Positions 1-8,461 are shown, numbered from the stretch's first letter. The stretch is DNA of 64,000 bases from an uncultured Aquimarina sp. (GCA_947496705.1 CANMDW010000017.1:1-64000); one strand, 5' to 3'. Notes: a model not told the origin generated them from the sequence alone. Made by a program: numbers and translations.

Positions 1-74
1 AAATATAAAATATGTTAAACTAAAGTCTTCGCCTAAAGGCGAGGGATTTTCTCCCATTCCCCGAAGGAGACATT

Positions 75-107
75 AAACCTGTCGGGTTTCAGAAACCCGA
101 CAGGTTT
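75..107. terminator. Palindromic hairpin, possible bidirectional terminator
   Basis: The arms AAACCTGTCGGGTTTC (75-90) and GAAACCCGACAGGTTT (92-107) are perfect reverse complements separated by one base, and a short T run follows. A related palindrome built on ACCTGTC(A/G)GGT sits at 53360-53392. It could therefore be a repeat family as well as a terminator for a gene to the left of the window. Confidence 0.55.
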
Positions 108-560
108 TTGATAATGAACTCATCTTGACTTTTTGTGGTTTTTGTTTTGTTGTTAGCATTACTTTTTCGAAAAATTTAGTATTAAAATACGTAATGATTA
201 TCCGTAAACACGTTAACAAAGAATTAACAGGCAACTTGTCGTAGGAGGTTTTACAATTATTTTACCAAAAACGTTTTCGGAAAGAACAGGTTTTGATTGA
301 AAACTAAATCCAAAAAATTGGAATTATTAAGTTTTTAAAAGCAAACCTCTATTTTTAGAAAGCAATTTTTACTGCGAAAATTTATAGTGGTTTAGTTACA
401 AAAATTATCGGTTGCATTTTGCTGTCAAATGTGTAACAAAAACCTTTTGAGGGCTTTTTATGAAAATTTTAAAAGAATTTTTCGCAGAAAGAGTTCTTAT
501 ACGAAGTCTATACTTATTACTCTATAAAACATTGCACACAACCGTCAAATCCCTATTTTA

Positions 561-582
561 AAAAGGGGCTTTTACCCCTTTT
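561..582. terminator. Terminator-like hairpin
   Basis: AAAAGGGG (561-568) pairs with CCCCTTTT (575-582) around a six-base loop, and the stem has A on one side and T on the other. It lies 160 bases before the first gene of the window, so it probably ends a transcript from the left or acts in both directions. Confidence 0.5.
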
Positions 583-744
583 TAGACACCTGCGTTTTTC
601 ATTACAACCTTCTTCTTTTCTCTAAAAAACACTTATTATCAAGGATTTATCATGACTTAATTTTAACAAAACCTTTAAATATTTTTTAAAACTATGGAAT
701 AATAGTATTTTTAAAAATCACTAACATCTTAAAACATTTTAATC

Positions 745-1461
745 ATGGCAGACGAAATTGAAAACCAAAAAGGCAACACAAACTTTTTTGATCGAATTAA
801 AAGGTATTCATTAGAATATATTAGCTTTGCTGCTATAGGTGCGGTAGTCACGTTTTTCCTTATAGGTAAACAAGAACCTGATTTAGGGCCATACCCTCCC
901 AGTGGGGAACCTGTAGAAATCCTTACTTTTGATGACATTCTAGAGTTTTATCACAATTTTGATGACTTAGATGCTGCAATACAGGGATATACGCGTAACA
1001 AGACTAAAGATTCTACTTTTATCGCTACCAGAGCAGTTTCATTTGACTATCAAGAATTTATTGATTATATGGATTTTATTCAAAAAAATGCTACGGATGC
1101 GAAAATTAAAATTTCAAAACTACGCTTTTATTTTGGGCAATACGGGAACGTAGATAATAAAGACGAAAAATACAGACAAACGCTGTTTTTTAACCCCACT
1201 ACCCAATTCTCAAAAGGATCAGAAGGAGATTTATCATACGCAATTGTTAGATCTGGTGACAAAACTAGTGCGGTACCTTTGAAAAATGTATTGGACACTA
1301 TCAGAAATCCGAAACTAGGTCAATTATCAGACCAAGATAATATTCAACAGGAGGCCAATATTTTATCATTGATTTCAGCTGGTATGACAACTTATAATGG
1401 AGCTGAATCCCAGGCAAAAAATGGTGGGCAGCAAAGTCCTCCACCTTCTGATATAGAGTAA
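745..1461 (+). CDS. Single-pass membrane protein of unknown function
   Basis: I do not recognise this 238-residue protein. About 25 hydrophilic residues precede one membrane segment (about residues 26-42, ISFAAIGAVVTFFLIG). The remaining roughly 190 residues have no second membrane segment, so they are probably extracytoplasmic. The C-terminus is low-complexity, rich in Gln, Pro and Ser. There is no signal peptidase site or lipobox. It is followed after 37 bases by a multi-pass membrane protein and then a two-component system, so it may belong to that sensory unit, but the link rests on position alone. The ATG at 745 follows an A+T-rich leader without a Shine-Dalgarno sequence. Confidence 0.8.
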   Translation: MADEIENQKGNTNFFDRIKRYSLEYISFAAIGAVVTFFLIGKQEPDLGPYPPSGEPVEILTFDDILEFYHNFDDLDAAIQGYTRNKTKDSTFIATRAVSFDYQEFIDYMDFIQKNATDAKIKISKLRFYFGQYGNVDNKDEKYRQTLFFNPTTQFSKGSEGDLSYAIVRSGDKTSAVPLKNVLDTIRNPKLGQLSDQDNIQQEANILSLISAGMTTYNGAESQAKNGGQQSPPPSDIE

Positions 1462-1498
1462 TTTAAAGCACAAAAATTAATACAGCCAAATAATTTAA

Positions 1499-2161
1499 AT
1501 GACAGAAAGTAGTGTAATATTTTTAAGAGATTTTTCTACACTTTTCATGGAATTGTTATGTGCAATTATAGGATCTATATACTATCACAAATATAAAGAT
1601 TCAATATTGAAATACTTTTTAGTTTATTTATGGGCTATAGTGTTATTTGAATATTCAGGATACGTCACCAGAGAATATTTTAATGCAAAATCTAATGGTA
1701 TTATTTTTAATATATTTTTTTTCTTAAATTATATGTATTTATCATCTCTATATTATAAAATAGTACAACATCCTTTAAGAAAAAAAGCAATATTATCATT
1801 TTTAATTGTTTATCTGGCATCAATTGTAATAGGCGGGATATATGAAAATTATGTGTACCAGTTCCAATCTATACCCTTTATAACAGCCTCGTTCTTACTA
1901 GTAATACAGATAGCCTTTTACTTTACTGAGATACTTAATAGTAAAAAGGTATTACATGTTAAGAGGAATCTATTTTTTTGGATTAGTATTGGAGTATTAA
2001 TTTTTTATATTGGTAGTATTCCATTCAGAATAGCGATTAATTATTATGTTCACAAAGGATCATTTAATAATTTATTTTCAATAAATTATATATTAATTAT
2101 CCTTCTTAATACTTGCTATATCATTGGCTTTATATGCAGCAACAAGACACAGTTATATTGA
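1499..2161 (+). CDS. Multi-pass integral membrane protein, possible sensor partner
   Basis: This 220-residue protein is almost entirely hydrophobic, with about six or seven predicted membrane segments separated by short polar loops such as YYHKYKDS and HPLRKKA. It has no recognisable catalytic motif. Its 3' end overlaps the start of the downstream histidine kinase by 28 bases in another frame, which suggests translational coupling. The kinase has only one membrane segment and no sensor domain, so this protein could be its ligand-sensing partner; that is inference. The coding sequence is more A+T-rich than that of the kinase, which may simply reflect hydrophobic codons. Confidence 0.75.
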   Translation: MTESSVIFLRDFSTLFMELLCAIIGSIYYHKYKDSILKYFLVYLWAIVLFEYSGYVTREYFNAKSNGIIFNIFFFLNYMYLSSLYYKIVQHPLRKKAILSFLIVYLASIVIGGIYENYVYQFQSIPFITASFLLVIQIAFYFTEILNSKKVLHVKRNLFFWISIGVLIFYIGSIPFRIAINYYVHKGSFNNLFSINYILIILLNTCYIIGFICSNKTQLY

Positions 2162-2928
2162 TTGCCAGCTTTACGCTCATTATGCTTATCGCGATTATTA
2201 TTTTTCTTTTTTTAATCTTTCAAAAAAGGAAAAACACTTTGTTGCTCCAGCAAAAAGAAGCCGAAAAAAAGTTTGAAACTGCTATTGCCGAAACCCAGAT
2301 CGAGATTAGAGAAGAGACCCTGCGCAATATTAGCTGGGAGTTGCATGATAATATCGGCCAGCTGCTTACGCTGGCCAAAATACAGGTAAATATTGCACAA
2401 GACAACCCCGGGAAATTAGAAGAAGTAACCGAGACTATTACCAAAAGCCTTACAGAGTTACGATCCTTATCAAAACTAATCAATCCCGATGCGATCAAGG
2501 GTTTAAGCCTTACAGAAGTAATTACACTAGAAATAGAACGCTTTAACCGATTGCAATTTATTAAAGCCACCATCACCAGCAACGAAGAGGTAGAAGTACT
2601 GGATGATAAAGTCGAGGTTATTATCTTCAGGATCTTACAGGAATTTTTTACCAATACAATCAAACATTCAAAAGCCTCAAACCTGGATGTAACCATCCAT
2701 TATGATAAAGACAAACTAGTCATTCATGCAAAAGATGATGGTATTGGATTTGACATTAAAGATTCAAACACCCAGCAAGGAATTGGGTTATGTAATATAC
2801 AAAACAGAGGGAAATTAATTGATGCCAAAGTAACCTTGGATTCTGAAGAAGGAAAAGGGACATCGATAACGCTTAGATATCACTATAAAAAGAAAAGTTT
2901 AACGGCTTTAGACAACGAAGTTGGTTAA
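2134..2928 (+). CDS. Sensor histidine kinase, NarL/DesK type (HisKA_3)
   Basis: This 264-residue kinase has one N-terminal membrane helix (about 6-29), a coiled-coil linker (31-60), and a HisKA_3 dimerisation helix with the phosphoacceptor His71 in SWELHDNIGQ. An HATPase_c domain follows, with the N box (EFFTNTIKHS), the G1 box (DDGIGFD) and the G2 region (GIGLCNIQNRG). It should phosphorylate the response regulator that starts 37 bases downstream. No periplasmic sensor domain is present, so input may come through the overlapping upstream membrane protein. I chose the ATG at 2134; a longer reading would need a TTG at 2113. Ligand and targets cannot be read from the sequence. Confidence 0.92.
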   Translation: MQQQDTVILIASFTLIMLIAIIIFLFLIFQKRKNTLLLQQKEAEKKFETAIAETQIEIREETLRNISWELHDNIGQLLTLAKIQVNIAQDNPGKLEEVTETITKSLTELRSLSKLINPDAIKGLSLTEVITLEIERFNRLQFIKATITSNEEVEVLDDKVEVIIFRILQEFFTNTIKHSKASNLDVTIHYDKDKLVIHAKDDGIGFDIKDSNTQQGIGLCNIQNRGKLIDAKVTLDSEEGKGTSITLRYHYKKKSLTALDNEVG

Positions 2929-2964
2929 CTTTGTAATAAGAACAATTTGCACAAACAAAACATC

Positions 2965-3603
2965 ATGAAATACTCGGTTGTAATCGTAGAAGATCATATT
3001 TTATTATCCCAGGCATTATCTGGATTGGTTGATGGGTTTGCCAAGTTTAAAATACTATACATCTGTAAAAACGGCAAAGAACTACTCACCCGGCTTAAAG
3101 ATCCAAAAAACATTCCTGATATTGTTTTGATGGATATTAACATGCCCATTATGAATGGTATTGAGACTACAGCGGCGCTCAAAGAAGAATATCCACAGGT
3201 AAAGGTATTGGCACTTTCTGTAGAAGAAGAAGAAAAAACGATTCTTAAAATGCTAAGAGCAGGTGCAAAAGGGTATTTACTGAAAGATACTGAAAAAAGT
3301 ATCCTTGAAAATGCCCTTATCGAAGTACAGGAAACCGGTTTTTATCATACCACAGATGTAACCAATTTGTTATTAGGTTCGTTGCAACCTAAAAAAGACA
3401 ATACGGTAATTCTCAAAGACCGGGAATTAGAATTTATAAAGCACGCCTGTACCGAAAAAACCTACAAAGAAATAGCCGGTGATATGTTTTTAAGCCCAAA
3501 GACCATAGAAGGGTATCGCGACTCTATTTTTGAAAAATTGAACTTAAAAAACAGAACAGGCCTGGTTATTTATGCCATTAAAAACAAAATATTTACTCCC
3601 TAA
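2965..3603 (+). CDS. LuxR/NarL-family response regulator
   Basis: This 212-residue protein has an N-terminal receiver domain with the acidic pair E9/D10 (VVIVEDH) and the phosphoacceptor Asp57 in VLMDINMP. The receiver Lys lies in the YLLKD motif. A C-terminal LuxR-type helix-turn-helix contains TYKEIAGDMFLSPKTIEGYR and the typical end KLNLKNRTGLVIYA. It is the cognate partner of the histidine kinase just upstream, forming a NarXL-like pair that acts as a transcription factor. The start is the ATG at 2965; the frame stays open to a TTG at 2947, but a receiver domain normally begins only a few residues before the VVIVED strand. Confidence 0.95.
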   Translation: MKYSVVIVEDHILLSQALSGLVDGFAKFKILYICKNGKELLTRLKDPKNIPDIVLMDINMPIMNGIETTAALKEEYPQVKVLALSVEEEEKTILKMLRAGAKGYLLKDTEKSILENALIEVQETGFYHTTDVTNLLLGSLQPKKDNTVILKDRELEFIKHACTEKTYKEIAGDMFLSPKTIEGYRDSIFEKLNLKNRTGLVIYAIKNKIFTP

Positions 3604-3982
3604 TGAATTACTCCACTGCAGACGGGGTTGCCAAATTTCAAGAAATAAATCCAAAAAAAGTATGTGTATCTCAATGCGGCAAGGCTCGGGGTGTGAAACT
3701 CCATAGATTTACAAAAAAATTGCCCAATCCGGTTTGCTGAAATCCTCGACCCCTCACTTCCAAACTTCCGACACCCGACACCCGACTTCAATCTTCCGGC
3801 CTTCGACTTCGATCTCCCGTCTCCCAACTTCCGATATCCAACACCCGATTTATAGCTACACTCCCGAAGCATTAGGATTCGAAACAGGGTTTCGCTAATA
3901 AACCTCAAAAATCAGATAAGCCTCTTCTTAATAACTACTTGTATTTCTTTGCGTTTTTTTAGTATCAAAAAACTACCTTTAT

Positions 3983-4172
3983 GAACCCATTTAAACTTTT
4001 TTGATTCAAGCGAAAAATAGCTGTTTTTTGATCAATTGAAGTGTTTTTAGCACTTCATAGCAGCGCTACGAAGTAAGAAAAAGACGAAAATTGAGTGAAA
4101 AAGAGCATTCCTGCCTGGCTTGCCGCTAGGCAGACAGGTTTATAACGAATTGAAAAAAGTTTAAATGAGTTC
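3983..4172. repeat. Long-armed inverted repeat, GAACTCATTTAAAC family
   Basis: The left end (from 3983) reads GAACCCATTTAAACTTTTTT and the right end (4150-4172) is the reverse complement of GAACTCATTTAAACTTTTTT plus CAA. About 140 bases lie between the arms, including the smaller palindromes CCTGCC...GGCAGACAGG (4111-4139) and AGCACTTCATAGCAGCGCTACGAAG. A shorter member with the same arm consensus and a shared AAGCGAAAA-TAG core lies at 34357-34426. Confidence 0.75.
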
Positions 4173-4313
4173 TATATATTATAATTACTTTTGGCTCGTT
4201 TATTGATAAAAGCAAAAAAACAAAATCATAATTATTCCTTAAATAGTTATGATACACCACTTTTTAAAGTGAACTAACCATCAGATACTTCTATAAAAAC
4301 AGTGTTTTTTGTT

Positions 4314-4321
4314 TATTTTTG
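4314..4321 (+). promoter_or_regulatory. Possible -7 element of the rpoN promoter
   Basis: TATTTTTG matches the Bacteroidota -7 consensus TAnnTTTG and lies 26 bases before the rpoN start codon. No clear TTTG-type -33 element sits at the expected spacing, so this is a weak call. Confidence 0.35.
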
Positions 4322-4346
4322 CGAGTAGAAGAACATTGATATTTTT

Positions 4347-5804
4347 ATGCTAAAACAACAACTAAATTTTAAACTTTCTCAAAAACTTTCTCCACAACAG
4401 ATACAGTTGATGAAGTTGATTCAGCTTCCTACCCAGGCATTTGAACAGCGTTTAAAACAAGAAATGGAAGAAAATCCTGCACTGGATAGTGGTAAAGAAA
4501 AGGCAGATGATTATGAGGATACGTTTAGCAATGAAAATACCGATGATGATTATGGTACCGAAAAGATAGAGGCCGATATCAATGTTGATGAATACCTAAG
4601 TGATGATGAAATCCCCAGCTACAGATTAAGTGCCAACAATTATAGTGCAGATGATGAGGAGAGAAGTGTACCTTATGCCTCGGGCACTACATTTCACCAA
4701 CACCTGATCAACCAGTTAAATACCTATCGGTTTGATGAAGAAGAACGTGAAATAGCCGAATTTCTAGTTGGCAGTGTAGATGAAAGCGGATATATCAGGA
4801 GATCTGTTTCAGATATTTTGGATGATCTGGCCTTTACTCAAAATGTATATACCACCGAAGAAAAAATAGAAAGCATATTAGAAATCGTGCAACAATTAGA
4901 TCCTGCCGGTGTGGGTGCACGTAACTTGCAGGAATGCCTCTGGCTTCAGCTCGATAGAAAAGAAACAACAATCCCGATAAAGTTAGCCTCAGAAATACTT
5001 AAAAAATCCTTTGATCACTTCAGCAAGAAACATTATGATAAGCTTTTGGTAAAATTTGATATTACCGAAGAGGACCTGAAAAATGCCATTAATGAGATCG
5101 AGCACCTTAATCCAAAACCTGGCGGAGCGTATTCTGGCAGCAACCGAATGATCGAACATGTAGTTCCCGACTTCACTATCAGAATTGTGGATGCCGAACT
5201 AGAACTTACACTTAATGGCCGTAATGCACCAGAATTACATGTTTCCAGAGAGTACAACAATATGCTTCAAGGGTACAAAGCCAGTAAAGAAAAATCTAAG
5301 TCCCAAAAAGATGCGGTTTTGTTTATCAAACAGAAACTGGATGCAGCAAAATGGTTTATCGAGGCTATAAAACAAAGGCAACAGACACTTTTTATTACCA
5401 TGAGTGCAATAATGCATTATCAAAAAAGTTATTTCTTAAGTGGAGACGAACGAAACCTAAGGCCAATGATCTTAAAAGACATAGCCGATGAAATTAACAT
5501 GGATGTAAGTACAGTTTCTAGAGTTGCGAATAGCAAATATGTAGATACTCCTTATGGAACCAAGTTGATAAAAGAGTTTTTCTCGGAATCTATGACCAAT
5601 GTTGAAGGTGAAGAAGTCTCTACTCGTGAAATTAAAAAAATACTGGAAATAACTATAGGAGAAGAGGACAAGAAAAAACCACTCACAGACGATAAGCTTG
5701 CCAAAATGCTAGAAGAAAAAGGATATCCTATAGCCAGAAGAACTGTGGCCAAATACAGGGAACAATTAGATATTCCTGTTGCGAGGTTACGAAAGAAAAT
5801 TTAA
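4347..5804 (+). CDS. rpoN: RNA polymerase sigma-54 factor
   Basis: This 485-residue protein is the enhancer-dependent sigma factor that recognises -24/-12 promoters and needs an AAA+ activator. The N-terminal Gln/Leu-rich region I is plain (KLSQKLSPQQIQLMKLIQLP). It is followed by an acidic linker (about 50-110) typical of region II, the core-binding region, and a DNA-binding region with STVSRVANSKYVDTPYG. Near the C-terminus the RpoN box ARRTVAKYRE is intact. Its length is normal for Bacteroidota. Its stop codon shares one base with the next start codon, so rpoN and the membrane protein behind it are probably co-transcribed and coupled. No sigma-54 activator gene is in the window. Confidence 0.98.
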   Translation: MLKQQLNFKLSQKLSPQQIQLMKLIQLPTQAFEQRLKQEMEENPALDSGKEKADDYEDTFSNENTDDDYGTEKIEADINVDEYLSDDEIPSYRLSANNYSADDEERSVPYASGTTFHQHLINQLNTYRFDEEEREIAEFLVGSVDESGYIRRSVSDILDDLAFTQNVYTTEEKIESILEIVQQLDPAGVGARNLQECLWLQLDRKETTIPIKLASEILKKSFDHFSKKHYDKLLVKFDITEEDLKNAINEIEHLNPKPGGAYSGSNRMIEHVVPDFTIRIVDAELELTLNGRNAPELHVSREYNNMLQGYKASKEKSKSQKDAVLFIKQKLDAAKWFIEAIKQRQQTLFITMSAIMHYQKSYFLSGDERNLRPMILKDIADEINMDVSTVSRVANSKYVDTPYGTKLIKEFFSESMTNVEGEEVSTREIKKILEITIGEEDKKKPLTDDKLAKMLEEKGYPIARRTVAKYREQLDIPVARLRKKI

Positions 5805-6409
5805 TGGATTTTTTTCTAAAGAGTATTTCTTATATCCTGCATCCTGTATTGATGCCCCTTATCGGTGCCGTCATCTATTTTACCGCTGCCCCAAGGTTCA
5901 TTCCTGATGAGATTCTAAGGTCCAAGATTTTTGGACTGATCATCCTTACGGTTTTAATCCCTATCGTTCTTTTTTTCCTTTTAAAAAGTCTGGGCACAAT
6001 CACTTCAATACATCTCGAAGATATAAAACAACGTAAAATTCCGCTACTGTTGCAATCGATCTTACTCATTGTAGTTATTAAGATGATCATTGATCAATAT
6101 CACTATCCCGAGCTGTATTTCTTCTTTCTGGGAATTCTGTTTTCATCATTAAGTGCCATCTTTATGATACTGTTTTCTATTAAAGCAAGTTTGCATATGA
6201 TCGGAATTGGTAGTGTCACCATGTTTACAGTGGCATTAAGTATCCATTTTGGAATGAATTTTACATTATTAATAGCTGCTTTGATGATTGCCAATGGCCT
6301 GGTCGCAACTTCAAGATTACATTGCAAAGCACATAGTAATCTGGAACTAATCCTGGGATTTTTGATTGGAGTTATTCCTCAATTAACTTTGGCTAACTTA
6401 TGGCTATAG
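5804..6409 (+). CDS. PAP2-like integral membrane protein with degenerate phosphatase motifs
   Basis: This 201-residue protein has about six membrane segments. Three short stretches resemble the PAP2 lipid phosphatase motifs in the right order: DIKQRKIPLL (like KxxxxxxRP), SLHMIGIGS (like PSGH) and SRLHCKAHSNLELILGFLIG (like SRxxxxxHxxxD). The first two are degenerate and the final Asp is Glu, so it may be an inactive relative or a lipid-binding membrane protein. It overlaps the rpoN stop by one base (TAATG) and is probably co-transcribed with it. Its 3' end overlaps the convergent beta-barrel gene by 6 bases. The PAP2 assignment comes from the motif pattern, not from a search. Confidence 0.8.
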   Translation: MDFFLKSISYILHPVLMPLIGAVIYFTAAPRFIPDEILRSKIFGLIILTVLIPIVLFFLLKSLGTITSIHLEDIKQRKIPLLLQSILLIVVIKMIIDQYHYPELYFFFLGILFSSLSAIFMILFSIKASLHMIGIGSVTMFTVALSIHFGMNFTLLIAALMIANGLVATSRLHCKAHSNLELILGFLIGVIPQLTLANLWL

Positions 6410-7108
6410 AATATAGAATATCAAGCCTATTTTTGCGGTATTTAGCCCTACTTTCTCTTCTTCTATTAAAGCTTCATCATTAAACAATGTATTCAAACTA
6501 TAGTAAAAGTGAAAATTAAAAGTATTCCACCCAAAGGTAAAAGTGGCTCCTATTCTCCAGCGATTTAATTCATCAATTTCTGTTTGCCTAACCTGATTAT
6601 CGGATTGCTTAAAATTGGACTTAAAAGAATACATATATCCCATTCTTAGACCGGTATATACTCGATAAAACTTATGAGATTCTGGAACCGATGTACGCCA
6701 TCTTATTTCTAGAGGGGCTTCTACCAGATGTGTTGTAAATCGATTTGTACTAAAATCTACTCCCTCCAAACTACTGAATATAGTTTGCTCTGTACCCTCT
6801 TCTTCTCCTATAAACAAATTTTGATTATATACGTCTAAGGAATACCCTATTCCTAAACCAATGGCAACATTACGCCTTTTATTAATAGGCATGTCCCTTA
6901 TAAAACCCATATGCAAACCTCCCGAAAAACCTGATTGACTTATATTTTTTGGTTGATTAAGAAGTAAATTAAAAGTAACCCCAACATAGAATTGATCTTC
7001 GCGATACAGAGAATCCAAAATTACTTCTTGCTCAGAATTTGATCCATCCCCTTGCCCAAATGAAAGAACTATGGATAAACAACAAATAACGAATAGTATC
7101 TTTTTCAT
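6404..7108 (-). CDS. Outer-membrane beta-barrel protein (PorT-like family)
   Basis: This 234-residue protein begins with a clear signal peptide (MKKILFVICCLSIVLSFGQG). Alternating hydrophobic/polar strands follow, with many aromatic residues, e.g. QFYVGVTFNLLLN, NVAIGLGIGYSLDVYNQN, FTFGWNTFNFHFYYSLNTLF and a C-terminal strand AKIGLIFYIL. This is the pattern of the small PorT/outer-membrane-beta-barrel family of Bacteroidota, placed in the outer membrane. I do not claim it is PorT of the type IX secretion system, since many paralogs exist. It lies downstream of the exbD cluster on the same strand, but a terminator at 7161-7185 separates them. It overlaps the convergent PAP2-like gene by 6 bases. 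Confidence 0.85.
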   Translation of the reverse strand: MKKILFVICCLSIVLSFGQGDGSNSEQEVILDSLYREDQFYVGVTFNLLLNQPKNISQSGFSGGLHMGFIRDMPINKRRNVAIGLGIGYSLDVYNQNLFIGEEEGTEQTIFSSLEGVDFSTNRFTTHLVEAPLEIRWRTSVPESHKFYRVYTGLRMGYMYSFKSNFKQSDNQVRQTEIDELNRWRIGATFTFGWNTFNFHFYYSLNTLFNDEALIEEEKVGLNTAKIGLIFYIL

Positions 7109-7160
7109 AGTAAGGCACTAAAATAAATCTATTTCATCAAAAAACGGATCAATACCAAAA

Positions 7161-7185
7161 AAAATCCCATTTTAAATGGGATTTT
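7161..7185. terminator. Bidirectional intrinsic terminator
   Basis: AAAATCCCATTT (7161-7172) pairs with AAATGGGATTTT (7174-7185). The minus-strand transcript of the exbD cluster reads through the stem and then a run of T, as expected for an intrinsic terminator. It separates this cluster from the beta-barrel gene. Confidence 0.75.
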
Positions 7186-7222
7186 GTGGGTAGTATTCTC
7201 ACAATTTATACCAGTCCTGATA

Positions 7223-7726
7223 TTAGTTAAGATTATCCATAGCTTCCCCTACTTTTGTGGTGTAATACCTGCCCGTCCGGCAGGCGGGAATTTTAAGTGC
7301 ATTAACCGCTCTCAACTCCTGCTTTATATCCCCAACCAAACCCATTTTGGTGTTTTTATCTACTTTTAAAGAAGTAATCAAAAAAGGTCGTAACGCTTCA
7401 ATTCTCAACTTTCTTTCTTCTAAAACAAAAGATTTAATATCACTAATATTGGCAAACTTATCATTAAGCTGAATTCTAGCTTCTGATCCCAACTTGTATC
7501 GTGAACTAGGGGTTCCTGCATAAATATTCATCACCAAATCTTTTTTATCCAGTTTCTCTACCTGGTTTGCATATGGTAACTCATTTTCTATCAGTAATAC
7601 ATCTTTTCGCATTACGGTAGCAACCATAAAGAAAAATAGCAACATAAATACGATATCCGGCAGCGATGCTGTCGAAATCTCGGGCAAACGATTGTTTTTC
7701 TTAGTTTTAAATGTAGTCATAATCAT
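7223..7726 (-). CDS. ExbD/TolR-family proton-motor protein (second copy, with C-terminal insertion)
   Basis: This 167-residue ExbD-type protein has a cytoplasmic N-terminus, one membrane helix with the proton-carrying Asp in ASLPDIVFMLLFFFMVATVM, and a periplasmic domain. It is a clear paralog of the protein at 8911-9393, sharing STASLPDIVFMLLFFFMVAT, LDKKDLVM and MGLVGDIK. Near the C-terminus it carries about seven extra residues (PACRTGR) that its paralog lacks; the DNA encoding them is a palindromic repeat (7266-7288) that also occurs between genes at 8689-8711. ExbD proteins work with ExbB to drive TonB-dependent uptake. It is the last gene of the cluster, before a terminator. Confidence 0.93.
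   Translation of the reverse strand: MIMTTFKTKKNNRLPEISTASLPDIVFMLLFFFMVATVMRKDVLLIENELPYANQVEKLDKKDLVMNIYAGTPSSRYKLGSEARIQLNDKFANISDIKSFVLEERKLRIEALRPFLITSLKVDKNTKMGLVGDIKQELRAVNALKIPACRTGRYYTTKVGEAMDNLN
7266..7288 (-). repeat. Palindromic short repeat inserted in frame in an exbD gene
   Basis: On the minus strand this reads CCCGCCTGCCGGACGGGCA followed by GGTA, and it can fold as CCTGCC/GGCAGG. A copy with 21 of 23 identical bases lies between genes at 8689-8711. Here it adds seven or eight codons (PACRTGR plus an aromatic residue) to an exbD whose paralog reads directly from ALKI to NYTT. Confidence 0.75.
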
Positions 7727-7738
7727 AAAAATTAAGTT

Positions 7739-7805
7739 AGAGCATGTTTAAAAAGAATATGAACTGAAAATGAATAGTTTTCAGGAAATAGGGTTTTTAA
7801 ACATG
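7739..7805. repeat. Inverted-repeat element, AGAGCATGTT family, short form
   Basis: The left arm AGAGCATGTTTAAAAA (7739-7754) is matched by TTTTTAAACATG (7794-7805); the outermost four bases on the right have decayed. The core GAATATGAACTGAAAATGAATAG is shared with the longer element at 31972-32082. It fills the gap between the two flanking exbD genes. Confidence 0.75.
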
Positions 7806-7808
7806 TTT

Positions 7809-8420
7809 TTAGTATTGATGTTTTGGTACGGCTTCAGAAAGCTTTTCGGGATACATAGATTGAATCTTTTTAATCCGCTCTTTCAGCACATGCCAATCTC
7901 TTTGGTATCTGGGGTTTTTTAAATTCTCTTCCATCTCTACAAATGAAATACCATACATCCTTCTCGCCTCCCGATTGCGCAACTGTGTATAAGCGGCCAC
8001 CAATTCATTTTGAACGGCTATGTACGTAGCATAATTCGTCTCACGACTATTTGAGAGAGAAATAACTGCATTATCAGGATTGTCTGAGGATTTTATATCG
8101 CCTTCCCCCTGGCAATAACTACAGGTCAAATCTTCTGATCCACCACCATTATCCAAAAAGGCAATTGCCGCTTCCTTAAGAGCCGAAATTTCCATTTTAG
8201 CGCCTTCTACGAGCAATTCGTTAAGCTGGTTTATCTCAACTCTGAAAAGGTTTTTTTCTTTAATTCTCCCTTCGGGAGGGATATCTATGAGAGGAGGTAA
8301 TTTTCTGCTTATCCCATAATCTGTTTGGATTGTAGTGGTAACCAAAAAAAAGATAAGTAATAAAAATGCGATATCGGCCATGGATCCCGCATTAACACTA
8401 GGTGCAAATCTTCTTGCCAT
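7809..8420 (-). CDS. ExbD/TolR-family protein with CxxC loop (second copy)
   Basis: This 203-residue ExbD-type protein has one membrane helix near the N-terminus with the conserved Asp (AGSMADIAFLLLIFFLVTTT). Its periplasmic domain contains a CSYCQGEG motif (CxxC) that is also in the paralog at 9416-10024. The two proteins agree along their whole length (MARR.AP.VNAGSMADIAF, SSDNP, NRETNYATYIAVQNELVAAY, LRNREA), so the exbD pair was duplicated. The CxxC could bind metal or form a disulfide, but it is not a known ExbD catalytic feature. It probably works in a motor with ExbB at 10620-11423 or with a homolog elsewhere. Confidence 0.93.
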   Translation of the reverse strand: MARRFAPSVNAGSMADIAFLLLIFFLVTTTIQTDYGISRKLPPLIDIPPEGRIKEKNLFRVEINQLNELLVEGAKMEISALKEAAIAFLDNGGGSEDLTCSYCQGEGDIKSSDNPDNAVISLSNSRETNYATYIAVQNELVAAYTQLRNREARRMYGISFVEMEENLKNPRYQRDWHVLKERIKKIQSMYPEKLSEAVPKHQY

Positions 8421-8461
8421 AATACAATGTTTTTATACCATTTCATATAAGAACTGGTATT

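Larger units (their letters stand above)
1..744. other. Gene-free stretch with hairpins
   Basis: No convincing coding region is visible in this A+T-rich stretch. It holds a strong hairpin at 75-107, a solo copy of the TGAACTCATCTTGA repeat motif at 115-128, and a terminator-like hairpin at 561-582. The last 80 bases before the first gene are very A+T-rich and probably carry its promoter, although I cannot point to a clear -33/-7 pair. Confidence 0.6.
3604..4346. other. Gene-free stretch: low-complexity repeats and long hairpin element
   Basis: Positions 3722-3855 hold degenerate short repeats of the type CTTCCGAC / ACACCCGAC, the same style of low-complexity DNA as upstream of purH (23270-23710). 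Positions 3983-4172 hold a long inverted-repeat element described separately. An open frame on the minus strand (3600-3908) is only a reading of the low-complexity DNA and I do not call it a gene. Confidence 0.6.

Noticed and set aside
3600..3908. 102-codon frame on the minus strand
   Set aside because: It covers degenerate short repeats, giving a low-complexity product with repeated Gly/Arg/Lys/Ser segments, and has no support as a gene.
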